NCBI GenBank assembly: GCA_020199905.1
Contig: JAIVJS010000002.1
Location: 1-64,000, forward strand
DNA length: 64,000 nt
Direction of reading: 5' to 3'
Origin: Acidobacteriota bacterium
GTDB taxonomy: Bacteria; Acidobacteriota; Thermoanaerobaculia; UBA5066; Gp7-AA6
In this document: positions 24,855 to 35,000 of the stretch, one piece after another
Layout of the letters: each line of letters starts with the position of its first letter
Position numbering within the stretch: the first letter of the stretch is position 1
Position numbers and translations under genes: made by a program
Notes under the pieces: model-generated
Database searches by the model: none
Told to the model about the DNA's origin: nothing
What the model saw: only the letters and a program-made list of their open reading frames with translations

Positions 24855-25028
24855 GCGTCAAGCGTTTGTCGTTTCCCGCTCACCCCTGCTGCAATCGGAG
24901 GACTTTGACGCGGGCGGTACGGCCGCCATCGGACGGGCGGCCTCCCGCCCGGAGCCGCCCGATGTGCACGCTCCTTCCCGCCTCCCGCCTGCCGCCTCCC
25001 GCCTGACGGGTCCGGCTACACTTCTCCC
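24855..25028. repeat. Low-complexity intergenic repeats
   Basis: A short tandem series of gcgtcgagcgttgagcgtca type (24838-24865) overlaps the 3' end of the regulator, and a cctcccgcc/tgccg series occurs at about 24978-25010. I see no gene. These resemble the other low-complexity spacers in the window. Confidence 0.4.
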
Positions 25029-27146
25029 GTGGTTGCCAGGTCTCCAAAAGACGACAGTCCGGCCCGCCGCCCGCGGCGCGCCCGTTCGAGCACTCCGCCG
25101 CCCGGATCTCTCTTCTCCGATGACGACCTTCACCTCTTTCATGAGGGGAGCCACTTCCATCTCCAGAATCATCTCGGATCGCATCCGCTGACCCGCGGCG
25201 GCGCCGCCGGGTGTCACTTCGCGGTGTTCGCTCCCAACGCGAAGACGGTAACGGTGACGGGGGACTTCAACGGCTGGAACAACGAGAGCCATCCGCTCTC
25301 GCGGCGCGGCGGCGGCGGGGTCTGGGAAGGCTTCGTTCCGGGAGTCGGCGAAGGCGGAGTCTACAAGTACCACCTCGTCTCCGAGTACAACGGATACTCG
25401 GTCGACAAGGCGGATCCCTTCGCCTTCCGCCAGGAGCGGCCGCCGCGCACCGCCTCCGTCGTCGCGGCGCTGCCATTCGTGTGGGCCGACACGGAGTGGA
25501 TGGCCGGCCGCGCCGCTCTCCAGAAGCCGACGTCGCCCCTCTCGATCTACGAGGTGCACCTGGGATCCTGGATGCGGGGGCCGGAAGGGCGCTTCCTGAC
25601 GTACCGGGAGATCGCCGCCCCGCTCGCGGACTACGCGCGCGAGATGGGATACACGCACGTCGAGTTTCTCCCGGTGATGGAGCATCCCTACTACGCGTCG
25701 TGGGGCTATCAGGTCACGGGCTTCTTCGCGCCGTCGTCGCGGCAGGGCGCACCCGAGGACTTCCAGTCCCTGATCGACCAGCTGCACCAGGCGGGGATCG
25801 GCGTGATCCTCGACTGGGTGCCGTCTCACTTTCCGACGGACGAGCACGGCCTGGGCTATTTCGACGGGACGCACCTCTACGAGCACGCCGACCCGCGCCA
25901 GGGATTCCATCCCGACTGGAAGAGCGCGATCTTCAACTACGGGCGGCCGGAGGTGAAGGCCTTCCTCATCTCGAGCGCGCTCTTCTGGATCGAGGGGTAC
26001 CACGCCGACGGGCTGCGCGTCGACGGGGTCGCCTCGATGCTCCACCTCGACTACTCGCGCAACCCCGGGGAATGGGTCGCCAACGAATACGGCGGGCGGG
26101 AGAACCTGGACGCGATCTCGTTCCTGCGCCGGATGAACGAGCACGTCCTGCGGGCGCATCCCGACGTGCTGACGATCGCGGAGGAGTCCACGTCGTGGCC
26201 GATGGTCACGCGGCCGACCTCAGTCGGCGGGCTCGGGTTCCGCATGAAGTGGGACATGGGGTGGATGAACGACACTCTCGAATACCTCTTGCTCGATCCG
26301 GTGCACCGCGCGTTCAACCATGGCCTGCTGACCTTCCGGCCGATGTACGCGTACTCGGAAAACTTCCTGCTGCCCCTCTCGCACGACGAGGTCGTCCACA
26401 TGAAGGGGTCGCTTCTGAACAAGATGCCCGGCGACGACTGGAAGAAGTTCGCCAACCTGCGGCTTCTCCTCGCCTACCAGGCCGCGGTCCCCGGCAAGAA
26501 GCTCCTGTTCATGGGCGGCGACATCGGGCAGTGGGCGGAGTGGGACCACGACGCGAGCGTTCAGTGGCACCTCCTCGGGCAACCCGCGCACGCGGGAATC
26601 CGGCGCTGGGCGGCGCGGATGAATCACCTCCATGCCTCGGAGCTCGCGCTGCACGAACTCGATTTCGAGCCCGCCGGGTTCGAGTGGGTGGACTTCCGGG
26701 ACAGCCCGCAGAGCGTCCTCGCCTTTCTGCGCCTGGCTTCGAACGAGGATGCGATCCTCGCCGCGTTCAACTTCACGCCGGTGCCGCGCCACGGATACCG
26801 GCTCGGAGTTCCCCGCGGCGGGCCGTGGACCGAGATCGGAAACGGCGACGGCGCCGACTACGGCGGCAGCGGCCTCTCGAACGGCGAAGGCGTCGAGGCC
26901 GAGCCGGTGCCGTCGCACGGACGCCCCTTCTCCGTCCTCGTCACGCTGCCGCCGCTCGCCGCGATCTTCCTGAAGTCGGCAAAGCGCGCGCCGGCCCTCG
27001 CCGAGCTCGAAGCGGAGATCGAAAGCTCCGCGCCCTCGCCCCGGGCGCGCGGAGAGCGCCGGGGCGAGGGGCAACTTGCGGCAGACCCGCCCTCCGAGTC
27101 GACCGAGTCCGCCCCCGCCGAGATCGCCGTGCCGGAGAAGGTGTGA
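25029..27146 (+). CDS. glgB: 1,4-alpha-glucan branching enzyme
   Basis: 705 residues from GTG 25029. Residues about 30-150 are the CBM48 domain (VTVTGDFNGWNN). The GH13 barrel carries VILDWVPSHFP, GLRVDGVASML with the nucleophile Asp332, TIAEEST with the acid/base Glu near 385, and LPLSHDEVVH. A C-terminal all-beta domain follows, then a Pro/Glu/Ser-rich tail. It makes alpha-1,6 branches in glycogen. It overlaps the GH57 gene by 4 nt (GTGTGA) and is near glgP and malQ, so it belongs to a glycogen metabolism cluster. Confidence 0.95.
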   Translation: MVARSPKDDSPARRPRRARSSTPPPGSLFSDDDLHLFHEGSHFHLQNHLGSHPLTRGGAAGCHFAVFAPNAKTVTVTGDFNGWNNESHPLSRRGGGGVWEGFVPGVGEGGVYKYHLVSEYNGYSVDKADPFAFRQERPPRTASVVAALPFVWADTEWMAGRAALQKPTSPLSIYEVHLGSWMRGPEGRFLTYREIAAPLADYAREMGYTHVEFLPVMEHPYYASWGYQVTGFFAPSSRQGAPEDFQSLIDQLHQAGIGVILDWVPSHFPTDEHGLGYFDGTHLYEHADPRQGFHPDWKSAIFNYGRPEVKAFLISSALFWIEGYHADGLRVDGVASMLHLDYSRNPGEWVANEYGGRENLDAISFLRRMNEHVLRAHPDVLTIAEESTSWPMVTRPTSVGGLGFRMKWDMGWMNDTLEYLLLDPVHRAFNHGLLTFRPMYAYSENFLLPLSHDEVVHMKGSLLNKMPGDDWKKFANLRLLLAYQAAVPGKKLLFMGGDIGQWAEWDHDASVQWHLLGQPAHAGIRRWAARMNHLHASELALHELDFEPAGFEWVDFRDSPQSVLAFLRLASNEDAILAAFNFTPVPRHGYRLGVPRGGPWTEIGNGDGADYGGSGLSNGEGVEAEPVPSHGRPFSVLVTLPPLAAIFLKSAKRAPALAELEAEIESSAPSPRARGERRGEGQLAADPPSESTESAPAEIAVPEKV

Positions 27147-28675
27147 CGCGTTTCCTCTGCGTCCACGGCCACTTCTACCAGCCGCCCCGCGAGAATCCCT
27201 GGACGGGCGAAGTGGGAATCGAGGCCTCGGCCGCGCCGTTTCCCAACTGGAACGAGCGCATCACCGCGGAGTGCTATCGCCCCAACGCGCGGCCCGTCGT
27301 CGTCCCGCGCGACGGCTCTCCCGTGGAGCTGCCGCCCAACTATTCGCGGATGAGCTTCAACTTCGGTCCCACGCTCCTCGCCTGGCTCGATCTCCACGCT
27401 CCCGACGTGTCCGCGTCGATCCGGAGCGCCGACAGAGAGAGCCGCGAGCGCTTCTCGGGCCACGGCTCCGCGATCGCGCAGGCCTACAACCACGTCATCC
27501 TGCCGCTCGCCAACGCGCGCGACAAGCGCACCCAGGTGTGGTGGGGGATCCGCGACTTCGAGCACCGATTCGGGCGATCGCCGGAAGGCATGTGGCTGCC
27601 CGAGACCGCGGTGGATCTCGAGACGCTGGAGGTCCTCGCCGCGTTCGGAATCCGCTTCACCATCCTCGCCCCGGAGCAGGCCGCGCGCGTGCGTCCGAAC
27701 GGCGCCGCCTCCGCAGACGCTGAGTGGATGGACGTCTCGGGCGCCCGGGTCGATCCCCGGCGGCCTTACCGCGTCCGGCTGCCCTCCGGCGCCTCGATCG
27801 CGGTGTTCTTCTACGACGGCCCGGCCTCGCACGCGATCGCGTTCGGCGCGCTCTCCTCGGGGGGGGAAGCTCTGGCCCGGCGCCTCGCGGGACTCGCCGC
27901 GGACGCTCCCGGGCCGCAGCTCCTCCACGTGGCGACGGACGGCGAGACGTACGGCCATCACCACCGCGGCGGCGAAGTGGCGCTCGCGGAAGCGTTCGCG
28001 CTCCTGGAGGCGAGCGGGTTCGCCCGGCTGACGAACTACGGCGAGTTCCTGGCGTTCCAGCCGCCCGACTGGGAAGCCGAGATCGTCGAGAACACCGCGT
28101 GGAGCTGCGCGCACGGCCTCGGCCGATGGCGGGACGACTGCACGTGCCGCACGGGCTTGAAGCCCGACTGGGTGCAGGTCTGGCGGGGCCCTCTGCGGCT
28201 GGCGCTCGACGGCCTGCGCGATTCCCTGGCGGAGGTCTTCGAGACGGAGAGCCGCGGGATCTTCGCGGACCCGTGGGCGGCGCGCGACGCCTCCATCGAA
28301 GCGATCCTCGATCCGTCGCCCGAGGCCTTCGACGACTTCTTCCGCCGGCACGCCGCGGGCCCGCTGGGCCCCGAGCAGCGCGACATGGCGAGGCGCCTTC
28401 TGGAGATGCAGCGCCACGCCATGCTCATGTACACGAGCTGCGGCTGGTTCTTCGACGACCCGTCGGGCCTGGAAACCACGCAGATCCTCCGCTACGCCGC
28501 CCGGGCGATCGAGCTGTCGCCTCCGGCGGCGCGGCTGCCGATCGAAACGGCGTTTCTCTCGAGCCTCGCGCTCGCGCCGAGCAACGACCCGGCGGCGGGC
28601 GACGCGCGACGCATCTACCAGCAGAATGCCGGCGGACCCTCAGCGCCGCCGGTCGTGACCGTCCCGGGCGTCTGA
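27143..28675 (+). CDS. GH57 family glycoside hydrolase with DUF3536
   Basis: 510 residues from GTG 27143. It starts FLCVHGHFYQPPRENPW, the GH57 first block, and has GMWLPETAVDLETL (catalytic Glu) and ATDGETYGHHHRGGE (catalytic Asp region). The C-terminal half matches the DUF3536 extension. Members act on alpha-1,4 or alpha-1,6 glucans (amylase, branching enzyme or transferase). The overlap with glgB implies translational coupling and a shared role in glycogen synthesis or turnover. Cytosolic; no signal peptide. Confidence 0.85.
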   Translation: MTRFLCVHGHFYQPPRENPWTGEVGIEASAAPFPNWNERITAECYRPNARPVVVPRDGSPVELPPNYSRMSFNFGPTLLAWLDLHAPDVSASIRSADRESRERFSGHGSAIAQAYNHVILPLANARDKRTQVWWGIRDFEHRFGRSPEGMWLPETAVDLETLEVLAAFGIRFTILAPEQAARVRPNGAASADAEWMDVSGARVDPRRPYRVRLPSGASIAVFFYDGPASHAIAFGALSSGGEALARRLAGLAADAPGPQLLHVATDGETYGHHHRGGEVALAEAFALLEASGFARLTNYGEFLAFQPPDWEAEIVENTAWSCAHGLGRWRDDCTCRTGLKPDWVQVWRGPLRLALDGLRDSLAEVFETESRGIFADPWAARDASIEAILDPSPEAFDDFFRRHAAGPLGPEQRDMARRLLEMQRHAMLMYTSCGWFFDDPSGLETTQILRYAARAIELSPPAARLPIETAFLSSLALAPSNDPAAGDARRIYQQNAGGPSAPPVVTVPGV

Positions 28676-28694
28676 CGTCGCTCGGGGCGGGAGG

Positions 28695-30365
28695 CTACCG
28701 AGACGCCGCCTCGGCCAGCGCCTTCTGTCGCGCGGCTTCGAACTCGTCCCCCTTCTTCCACTGCGGCATCGCCTCGGCTCCCGCGACGCGGCAGCCCAGG
28801 TAAAACGCGAGCCTCACGTCCTCGACCGCGCCCGAAAAATCCCAGTTTTCGCGAAAGTCGTCTGAGGGCTGGTGGTAGTCGTTCTTCTCGTAGGCCTCGA
28901 TCTGCTGACGGCCGAAGCCCTCCGGTTTTCCGATCACGTCGCTGCCCCGCTTCAGATACGCGGCTGGGACGCCGACGCGGGCGAAGTTGAACTGATCTGA
29001 CCGATAGAACGAGCCGCGGTCCGGAAACTGGTCGGGCTCTACGGTCCGTCCCTGCATCCGGGCGAGAGCGACGACGTCGGCGTCCAGAGACGATTTCCCC
29101 AGGCCGATCATCGCGATGTCGCGGGTGCGGCCGAACCACCCGATCCCGTCCGTGTTGATGTCCGCGGCGATTCGTCCGGCGGGGATCGGGGAATGCCGGG
29201 CCAGGTACTCCGAGCCGAGCAGGTTCTGCTCCTCGGCGGCGACGAAGGCGAAATAGATGGAGCGCGGCGGCGGTGTTTTCAAATGCACAAACGCCCGCGC
29301 GATCGCCAGTGTCGCCGCGACGCCCGACGCGTTGTCGAGTGCGCCGTTGTAGATCGCGTCGTCGCCGGGCTTCACTCCGACTTTCACGCCCAGGTGGTCG
29401 TGGTGCGCGGTGTAGACCACCGCCTGTTGAGACTTCGCGGCATCTCCGCCGTGAATCACGCCGACGACGTTCCCGGATTCCTTGCGGGAGACGGCATTGG
29501 TGATCGCGAGGGACATCTTCACGCCGAGCGGAACGGGACGGAAGGCGCGCGACTCGGCAGACGCCCGCAGCTGGTCGAGGTCATTTCCCCCGAGAGCGGC
29601 GATTTTCTTCGAGAGTTCCTCGGTCGCCCACGCCTTGACCCGGACGCGCGGCGTTCCGTCATCAGGCAACTGGAAGATCTCTCCCGACCAGGACGTCTGA
29701 ATGACCTGCCATCCGTATCCGGCCGAATGGGTCGTGTGGATGATGATCGCACCGGCCGCTCCCTTCTTGCCCGCCATCAAGTACTTGTAGTCCCATCGTC
29801 CGTACCAGAGTCGTGTCTTGCCGCCGAAGAGATTCGGGTCGTTCTCCGGATCGTTGTTCATGACCAGCAGGACCTTGCCCTTCAAGTCCGCGTCCTTGTA
29901 GTCATCCCACTGATACTCGGGAGCGACGATCCCGTAACCCACGAAGACGATCTCGGCATCCTCGAGCTTCGCCTGCGCCTCCTGGACTCCCGAAGCGGCG
30001 ACGAAATTCTCGCCAGGAGCTCCTTTCTCCGTTCCGCGGTCCGAGCGGAACGCCGCCGGCCCGGCGAAGCTCGGCTTGATGCCGATCAGGGGCACTTTCT
30101 GAATCCACCCGCCGCCGGGGGCGCCGGGTTGCAGCCCCAGCGCCTCCATCTGGGACTGAATGTAGGACTCCGCGAGCGCGTCCCCGCGGGTCGCCGGGCC
30201 GCGGCCTTCGAGAAGGTCGGAGGAAAGAAACCGAATGTGCGCGCGCAGGACCTCGGGAGTGATCTGCTGCGCGGCCTGCTCCTGGGCGGCCGTGACCAGG
30301 GGACCTGCCGCGGCGAGGAGGGCGGTACTCGCCAGGGCACCCAGAAAAAGCGCGGGTTTCTTCAT
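28695..30365 (-). CDS. Secreted M28-family zinc aminopeptidase
   Basis: 556 residues from ATG 30365. A Sec signal (MKKPALFLGALASTALLAAA) is followed by a PA domain insert (DLKGKVLLVMNND) and the M28 core: YTAHHDHLG, GALDNASGVA, AAEEQNLLGSE, and INTDGIGW. These supply the two-zinc ligands His, Asp, Glu, Asp/His. It should cleave N-terminal residues from peptides in the periplasm or outside the cell. It is antisense to the flanking glucan genes and 49 bp downstream of an unknown gene on the same strand. Confidence 0.9.
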   Translation of the reverse strand: MKKPALFLGALASTALLAAAGPLVTAAQEQAAQQITPEVLRAHIRFLSSDLLEGRGPATRGDALAESYIQSQMEALGLQPGAPGGGWIQKVPLIGIKPSFAGPAAFRSDRGTEKGAPGENFVAASGVQEAQAKLEDAEIVFVGYGIVAPEYQWDDYKDADLKGKVLLVMNNDPENDPNLFGGKTRLWYGRWDYKYLMAGKKGAAGAIIIHTTHSAGYGWQVIQTSWSGEIFQLPDDGTPRVRVKAWATEELSKKIAALGGNDLDQLRASAESRAFRPVPLGVKMSLAITNAVSRKESGNVVGVIHGGDAAKSQQAVVYTAHHDHLGVKVGVKPGDDAIYNGALDNASGVAATLAIARAFVHLKTPPPRSIYFAFVAAEEQNLLGSEYLARHSPIPAGRIAADINTDGIGWFGRTRDIAMIGLGKSSLDADVVALARMQGRTVEPDQFPDRGSFYRSDQFNFARVGVPAAYLKRGSDVIGKPEGFGRQQIEAYEKNDYHQPSDDFRENWDFSGAVEDVRLAFYLGCRVAGAEAMPQWKKGDEFEAARQKALAEAASR

Positions 30366-30414
30366 CCGCGGAATTCTAAACCGGCCGTCCATCCTGGCTG
30401 GCCCGCCTCGAGCG

Positions 30415-31020
30415 TTACAGAACTGACCACGCCGCCAGCGCGGCGAGCTTCTGGTCCGAGCCCCATGGCGCGCCCACCGACTTCCTGAAGAGGGCGACGC
30501 GACGCTCGAGCTCGGCGGCCGGCAGACCGATCGCCTGCGACGCATAATCGGCGAGCTCCTTGCGGCGGATCCGGGTGACCGCCAACCCGGACGCCTTCGC
30601 CGCTTTCGCGATCGCGTCGCGGAAGAAGTCTCCCTCGGCGGCATGGATGAGCGCGTGAGACGCCAGGATCGCTTCGAGGTCGGGAAGCTCCCGGCTCGAG
30701 GCGGAGAGGATCGCGCAGGACACCGGCTCGAAACCGCGGGCGGAGAGTGCGGCGAGGAGGCGGTCCATCTCGGACCGCGCCCGCCTCCCGACGTCGTCGG
30801 CGGCGGCTTCGAGAAACGCCCGCGCGCGGGGGAACGGCATTGCCTCGGCGGCATGGAAGGGCTGCTTCGCTCGGCCGTCGCCGGGCCCGGCGGCCACGAG
30901 CACGACACGCTCGCGAAGGACCACCGCGGGCTCCCGCCGCGAACCGCCGACCGCCACGAGCACCGCCCACCCGGAGTGAGATTCGAAGCCGAGCGACGCG
31001 GGTTCCTTCGCGCGTTTCAC
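30415..31020 (-). CDS. Hypothetical protein upstream of M28 peptidase
   Basis: 201 residues from GTG 31020, chosen because aggagg lies six bases upstream. The N-terminal third is a strand-helix series (WAVLVAVGGSRREPAVVL, ERVVLVAAGPGD). The middle has PFHAAEAMPFPRARAFLEAA, and the rest is alpha-helical (EGDFFRDAIAKAAKASGL). No TM or signal peptide. I do not recognise a family; the alternating beta-alpha start is RNase H/actin-like at best. Likely co-transcribed with the M28 gene. Confidence 0.6.
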   Translation of the reverse strand: MKRAKEPASLGFESHSGWAVLVAVGGSRREPAVVLRERVVLVAAGPGDGRAKQPFHAAEAMPFPRARAFLEAAADDVGRRARSEMDRLLAALSARGFEPVSCAILSASSRELPDLEAILASHALIHAAEGDFFRDAIAKAAKASGLAVTRIRRKELADYASQAIGLPAAELERRVALFRKSVGAPWGSDQKLAALAAWSVL

Positions 31021-31235
31021 GGCGGACCTCCTGCCGGCGGCCTCGTTATCCGGTCGGTGACGCCCCCGGCCCCGGTTAGAATAGAGCCGTGAGCTCGAGG
31101 CGAACTCTTCAGGAATCCCGGACGCCCCCGCATCGCAGCGGGATCTGGCTGGCACGACTTGGGCATAGGGGAACCCGCTGAGATCCGGGTATCCCGATCG
31201 TTCCAGCAACTCACTCATAGGATAAAACTTACTCG

Positions 31236-33371
31236 ATGCGATCCATCCCGCTGCCGCACCCGCGGCTCCCGGAAAACCTGCAGCCTCTCGACCTCCTGTC
31301 CCGGGATCTTCGCTGGACCTGGCGGCCTTCCCTCCGCGCCCTCTTCTCCGCCCTGGACCCCGCCCTCTGGGAGAAGACAAACGGCAACCCCGTCGCGCTC
31401 CTGCAGGCGGTCCCCGCCGAGCGGCTCGAAGCGGCCTCCCGCGACTCGGTGTTCCTGACGTCGCTTTCCGCGGTGCGATCCGAGCTCGGGATCGAGGACG
31501 CCGCCGAGCCGGCCCACCCCGCGATGCGGGCGATGAAAAGCAGGGGCGATCGGATCGCCTACTTCTCGGCCGAGTTCGGCCTGACCGAGCTGCTGCCTGT
31601 GTACGCCGGCGGCCTCGGGGTTCTGGCGGGCGACCACCTGAAGTCGGCGAGCGACCTGCGCCTGCCGCTCGTGGGCGTCGGGCTCTTCTACCGCCACGGA
31701 TACTTCCGCCAGTCGCTGTCGCGTCCCGGGGGGCAGAAGGAGTCGAACCCGGCCATCGACATCGCGGAGCTTCCGATCTCGCTTCCGCAGACTCCGAAGG
31801 GCGCGCCACCCATCGTCACGGTCGCGGTCGGGGAGCGCGACGTGCGCGTGCTGATCCGCCTGGTACAGGTCGGCCGCGTCCCCCTCCTTCTGCTCGACAC
31901 CGACCTCGAGGAGAACCATCCCGACGACCGGACGATCACCGCTCAGCTCTACGGCGGCGACCACGAGACGCGGATCCGCCAGGAGATCGTGCTCGGGATC
32001 GGCGGCCTCCGCGCGCTCGACCTCCTCGGCTGTCGTCCCACGATCCGGCACATCAACGAAGGGCACGCCGCGTTCGTCGGTCTCGAGAAGATGCGGCAGC
32101 TGATCGCCGAAGAGGGGCTCACGTTCGCGGACGCGAAGGAGCGCGCCGCGGCGGGGACCGTTTTCACGACGCACACGCCGGTCCCCGCGGGCATCGACCG
32201 CTTCGCGCCGGAGCTGGTCGCGAGATACATCGCGGGCTACGTTCCCGAGGGGCTCTCGCTCGACGAGTTCATGAAGCTCGGGCAGGAGTCGGGCGACCCG
32301 CACGAGGCGTTCTCGATGGCCGTGCTCGCGCTGCGGCTCTGCGGCCACGCCAACGCGGTGTCCCAGCTGCACGCCCGCGTCTCGCGGCGGCTGTGGCTGG
32401 GCCTCCTGCCTGAGCTCGCCGACGAGGACGTGAAGATCCGCGCGATCACCAACGGCGTGCACCGCCCGACGTGGACGGACCCGGAGATCGCGGCGATGCC
32501 TCTGCTGGAAGAGCCCGATCCCGCGGCGGGGACGCGCCTGTGGTCCGTGCACGAGGTCCTTCGCTCGCGCCTCGTCGACGTCTGCCGCGCGCGGCTGCGC
32601 TCTCACGCGGCGGCGCAGGGCGCGTCGGCCGAAGAGATCGAGCGCGCCGGCAGCGTCCTCGACCCCGGAGCGCTCACGATCGGTTTCGCGCGGCGATTCG
32701 CGACGTACAAGCGCGCGAATCTCATCTTTCGCGATCCCGAGCGGCTCCTGCGGATGCTCTCGTCGGCGAGAATGCAGATTCTTTTCGCCGGAAAGGCCCA
32801 CCCGCAGGACGAGCCGGGCAAGGAGCTCCTCCGCATCATCGGCGCCTACGCGCACCAGCCCGAGTTCTTCGGGAAGATCGTGCTGCTTCCCGACTACGAC
32901 ATGCGGCTCGCGCGCGCGCTCGTCGCGGGGTGCGACGTCTGGCTGAACAACCCGGTGCGCCCCCACGAGGCGTCGGGAACGTCCGGGATGAAGGCGGCGA
33001 TGAACGGCGTCCTGAACCTGTCGGTGCTCGACGGCTGGTGGGATGAGGCGCCGTACGAGGAGACCGGCTTCGTCATCGGCCCCGCGACCGACTACGCGCC
33101 CGACGAGGAGGTCGCGGCCTCTCTCTACGACGTGCTCGAAACGAAGGTGCTGCCGCTCTTCTTCCAGCGTGACGAGAGCGGCCGCCCGGCGGGCTGGATC
33201 GAGAAGATGGTGCAGAGCGCGGCGCGAATCGGCAGGGAGTTCTCCTCGGACCGGATGGTGCTGCAGTACCTGGAGCTCTGTTACGTGCCCGCGGCCGAGC
33301 GCCGCATCAGCGTGCTCGAAGGCGCGCGCCGCGCCGCGTACGCGCTGACGCCGTCCAACCCGCGGGGATGA
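31236..33371 (+). CDS. glgP: Alpha-glucan (glycogen) phosphorylase, GT35
   Basis: 711 residues, the short form of the family. The N-terminal DUF3417-like part contains RDLRWTWRPSLRALF. The catalytic core has YFSAEFGLTELLPVYAGGLGVLAGDHLK, RRFATYKRANLIF and RPHEASGTSGMKAAMNGVLN, where the Lys of SGMK should hold pyridoxal phosphate. It releases glucose-1-phosphate from alpha-1,4 glucan. Its stop overlaps the malQ start (ATGA). A TAGAAT -10-like hexamer at 31077-31082 is a possible promoter element, without a convincing -35. Confidence 0.95.
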   Translation: MRSIPLPHPRLPENLQPLDLLSRDLRWTWRPSLRALFSALDPALWEKTNGNPVALLQAVPAERLEAASRDSVFLTSLSAVRSELGIEDAAEPAHPAMRAMKSRGDRIAYFSAEFGLTELLPVYAGGLGVLAGDHLKSASDLRLPLVGVGLFYRHGYFRQSLSRPGGQKESNPAIDIAELPISLPQTPKGAPPIVTVAVGERDVRVLIRLVQVGRVPLLLLDTDLEENHPDDRTITAQLYGGDHETRIRQEIVLGIGGLRALDLLGCRPTIRHINEGHAAFVGLEKMRQLIAEEGLTFADAKERAAAGTVFTTHTPVPAGIDRFAPELVARYIAGYVPEGLSLDEFMKLGQESGDPHEAFSMAVLALRLCGHANAVSQLHARVSRRLWLGLLPELADEDVKIRAITNGVHRPTWTDPEIAAMPLLEEPDPAAGTRLWSVHEVLRSRLVDVCRARLRSHAAAQGASAEEIERAGSVLDPGALTIGFARRFATYKRANLIFRDPERLLRMLSSARMQILFAGKAHPQDEPGKELLRIIGAYAHQPEFFGKIVLLPDYDMRLARALVAGCDVWLNNPVRPHEASGTSGMKAAMNGVLNLSVLDGWWDEAPYEETGFVIGPATDYAPDEEVAASLYDVLETKVLPLFFQRDESGRPAGWIEKMVQSAARIGREFSSDRMVLQYLELCYVPAAERRISVLEGARRAAYALTPSNPRG

Positions 33372-34954
33372 CCGGGTCCGGGCCTCCGGGTCCCGTCCCC
33401 GCCCTCGCGTCCGCTCCCGCGCGGCCGCCGCGGACCGCCGGCCTGCTGCTCCATCCCTCGTCGCTGCCCGGCCCCTTTCCCTGCGGAGAGGCGGGGCCCG
33501 ACGCGATCCGTTTTCTCGAATGGGCGCAGGCGGCGGGGCAGTCGCTCTGGCAGGTGCTCCCTCTCGGCCCGGCCGGAGGAGGCGATTCGCCCTACGGCGG
33601 CAGCTCGGCATTCGCGGGAAACCCGCTTCTCCTCTCCGCGGAGTTCCTGGCGGAAGAAGGGTGGCTCTCCGCCGCGGATCTGTCGGGAGCGCCGGCCTCG
33701 ACTCCCTCGTCTGAGGGAGCCTGCGATTTTTCGGGGGCCGCCCGCTGGAAGGAAGCCATTCTGCGCGAGGCGTGGCGCCGGTTTCGCTCGGACGCGCGCG
33801 GCGCGCTCGAGCTCGACGCCTTTCGCGAGGCCCCCGAACAGGGGTTCTGGCTGGCCGACTGGTCTCTCTTCGCCGCCGCGAAGAGAGCGCATCGCGGCGC
33901 CGGGTGGATGGCCTGGGATCCCGCGCTCGCCGGACGGGATGCGCAGGCGCTCGCCGGAGCGCGCCGGGATCTCGCCGAAGACGTCGCCTTCGAAGAGTTC
34001 GCCCAGTTCGTCTTCTTCCGCCACTGGGGGCGGATCCGCAGGGAGGCGGCGGCGCGCGGGATCGAGATCCTGGGCGACCTTCCGATCTACGTCGCACATG
34101 ACAGCGCGGACGTCTGGGCGCATCGCGAGCTCTTCGCGCTCGACGAGAGCGGGAGGCCGGAGCGCGTCGCCGGCGTTCCGCCCGATTATTTCAGCGCGAC
34201 CGGGCAGCTCTGGGGCTATCCCGTCTACCGCTGGGAGGCGTCCGCCCGCGAGGGATATGCGTGGTGGATCGAACGGCTGCAGGCGCACCTGCGACTCGCC
34301 GATCTCGTGCGGATCGATCACTTCCGCGGCTTCGCGGCCTTCTGGGAAGTCGAAGCGTCGGAGGAAACGGCCCTCCGGGGGCGCTGGTCCGCGGGGCCGG
34401 GGCGCGCGCTCTTCGACGCGGCGAGCCGGAAGCTCGGTCCTCTTCCGCTGGTCGCCGAAGACCTCGGCGTGATCACCGACGACGTCGCGGCGCTGCTGGC
34501 CGATCTCGCGCTTCCGGGCATGAAGGTTCTCCAGTTCGCGTTCTCCGAGGACGACAGCCCGCACCTTCCGCACCGCCACGTCGAGAATTCGGTCGTCTAC
34601 ACGGGGACGCACGACAACGACACGACACGCGGCTGGGCGGCGGCTCTCTCCGCGGAGGAGCGGGCCCGGTACCTGGGGTATGCGGGGACGGCGGGATCCG
34701 ATCCGGCGGGCGACCTGATCCGCATGGCGTACGAGTCGGTGGCGCGAAGAGCGGTCGTCCCTTTGCAGGACGTGTTCGACCTCGGTACCGAAGCGCGCAT
34801 GAACACGCCCGGCGTCGGCGCGGGCAACTGGTCCTGGCGCGCGCGGACGGAGGACTTCACGCGGGAGAAAGCGATGCGTCTGCGGCGGCTGGCGGAGTTG
34901 ACGGGAAGGGGGAAGAAGCTGTCAGCTGTCAGCTCTCAGCTGTCAGCGGGATGA
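33368..34954 (+). CDS. malQ: 4-alpha-glucanotransferase (amylomaltase)
   Basis: 528 residues from ATG 33368. GH77 motifs are present: LLLHPSSLPGPFPCGE, GDLPIYVAHDSADVWAH, VRIDHFRGF (nucleophile Asp), VAEDLGVIT (acid/base Glu) and YTGTHDNDTTRGW. It transfers maltodextrin segments between glucans and complements GlgP in short-chain turnover. The last dozen residues (KKLSAVSSQLSAG) are encoded by a 24-bp intergenic-type repeat, so the native stop may have been extended by repeat insertion. Confidence 0.95.
   Translation: MTGSGPPGPVPALASAPARPPRTAGLLLHPSSLPGPFPCGEAGPDAIRFLEWAQAAGQSLWQVLPLGPAGGGDSPYGGSSAFAGNPLLLSAEFLAEEGWLSAADLSGAPASTPSSEGACDFSGAARWKEAILREAWRRFRSDARGALELDAFREAPEQGFWLADWSLFAAAKRAHRGAGWMAWDPALAGRDAQALAGARRDLAEDVAFEEFAQFVFFRHWGRIRREAAARGIEILGDLPIYVAHDSADVWAHRELFALDESGRPERVAGVPPDYFSATGQLWGYPVYRWEASAREGYAWWIERLQAHLRLADLVRIDHFRGFAAFWEVEASEETALRGRWSAGPGRALFDAASRKLGPLPLVAEDLGVITDDVAALLADLALPGMKVLQFAFSEDDSPHLPHRHVENSVVYTGTHDNDTTRGWAAALSAEERARYLGYAGTAGSDPAGDLIRMAYESVARRAVVPLQDVFDLGTEARMNTPGVGAGNWSWRARTEDFTREKAMRLRRLAELTGRGKKLSAVSSQLSAG
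34917..34940 (+). repeat. 24-bp repeat, copy 1 (agctgtcagc type)
   Basis: The 24-bp unit built from agctgtcagc/tctcagc occurs here at the 3' end of malQ and again at 40957-40980 with one mismatch, same orientation. The two copies bracket the export genes and the kinase. This one is translated as the malQ C-terminal tail. Confidence 0.7.
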
Positions 34955-35000
34955 AAGCCCTCCCTCTTCTCGCGCCCGGCGAGAGGGTCTGCAGTTCCCC

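Noticed and set aside
25211-27142. Long open frame overlapping glgB in another frame
   Set aside because: It is an Arg/Gly/Ala-rich shadow of glgB; only the part from GTG 27143 (GH57 protein) is real.
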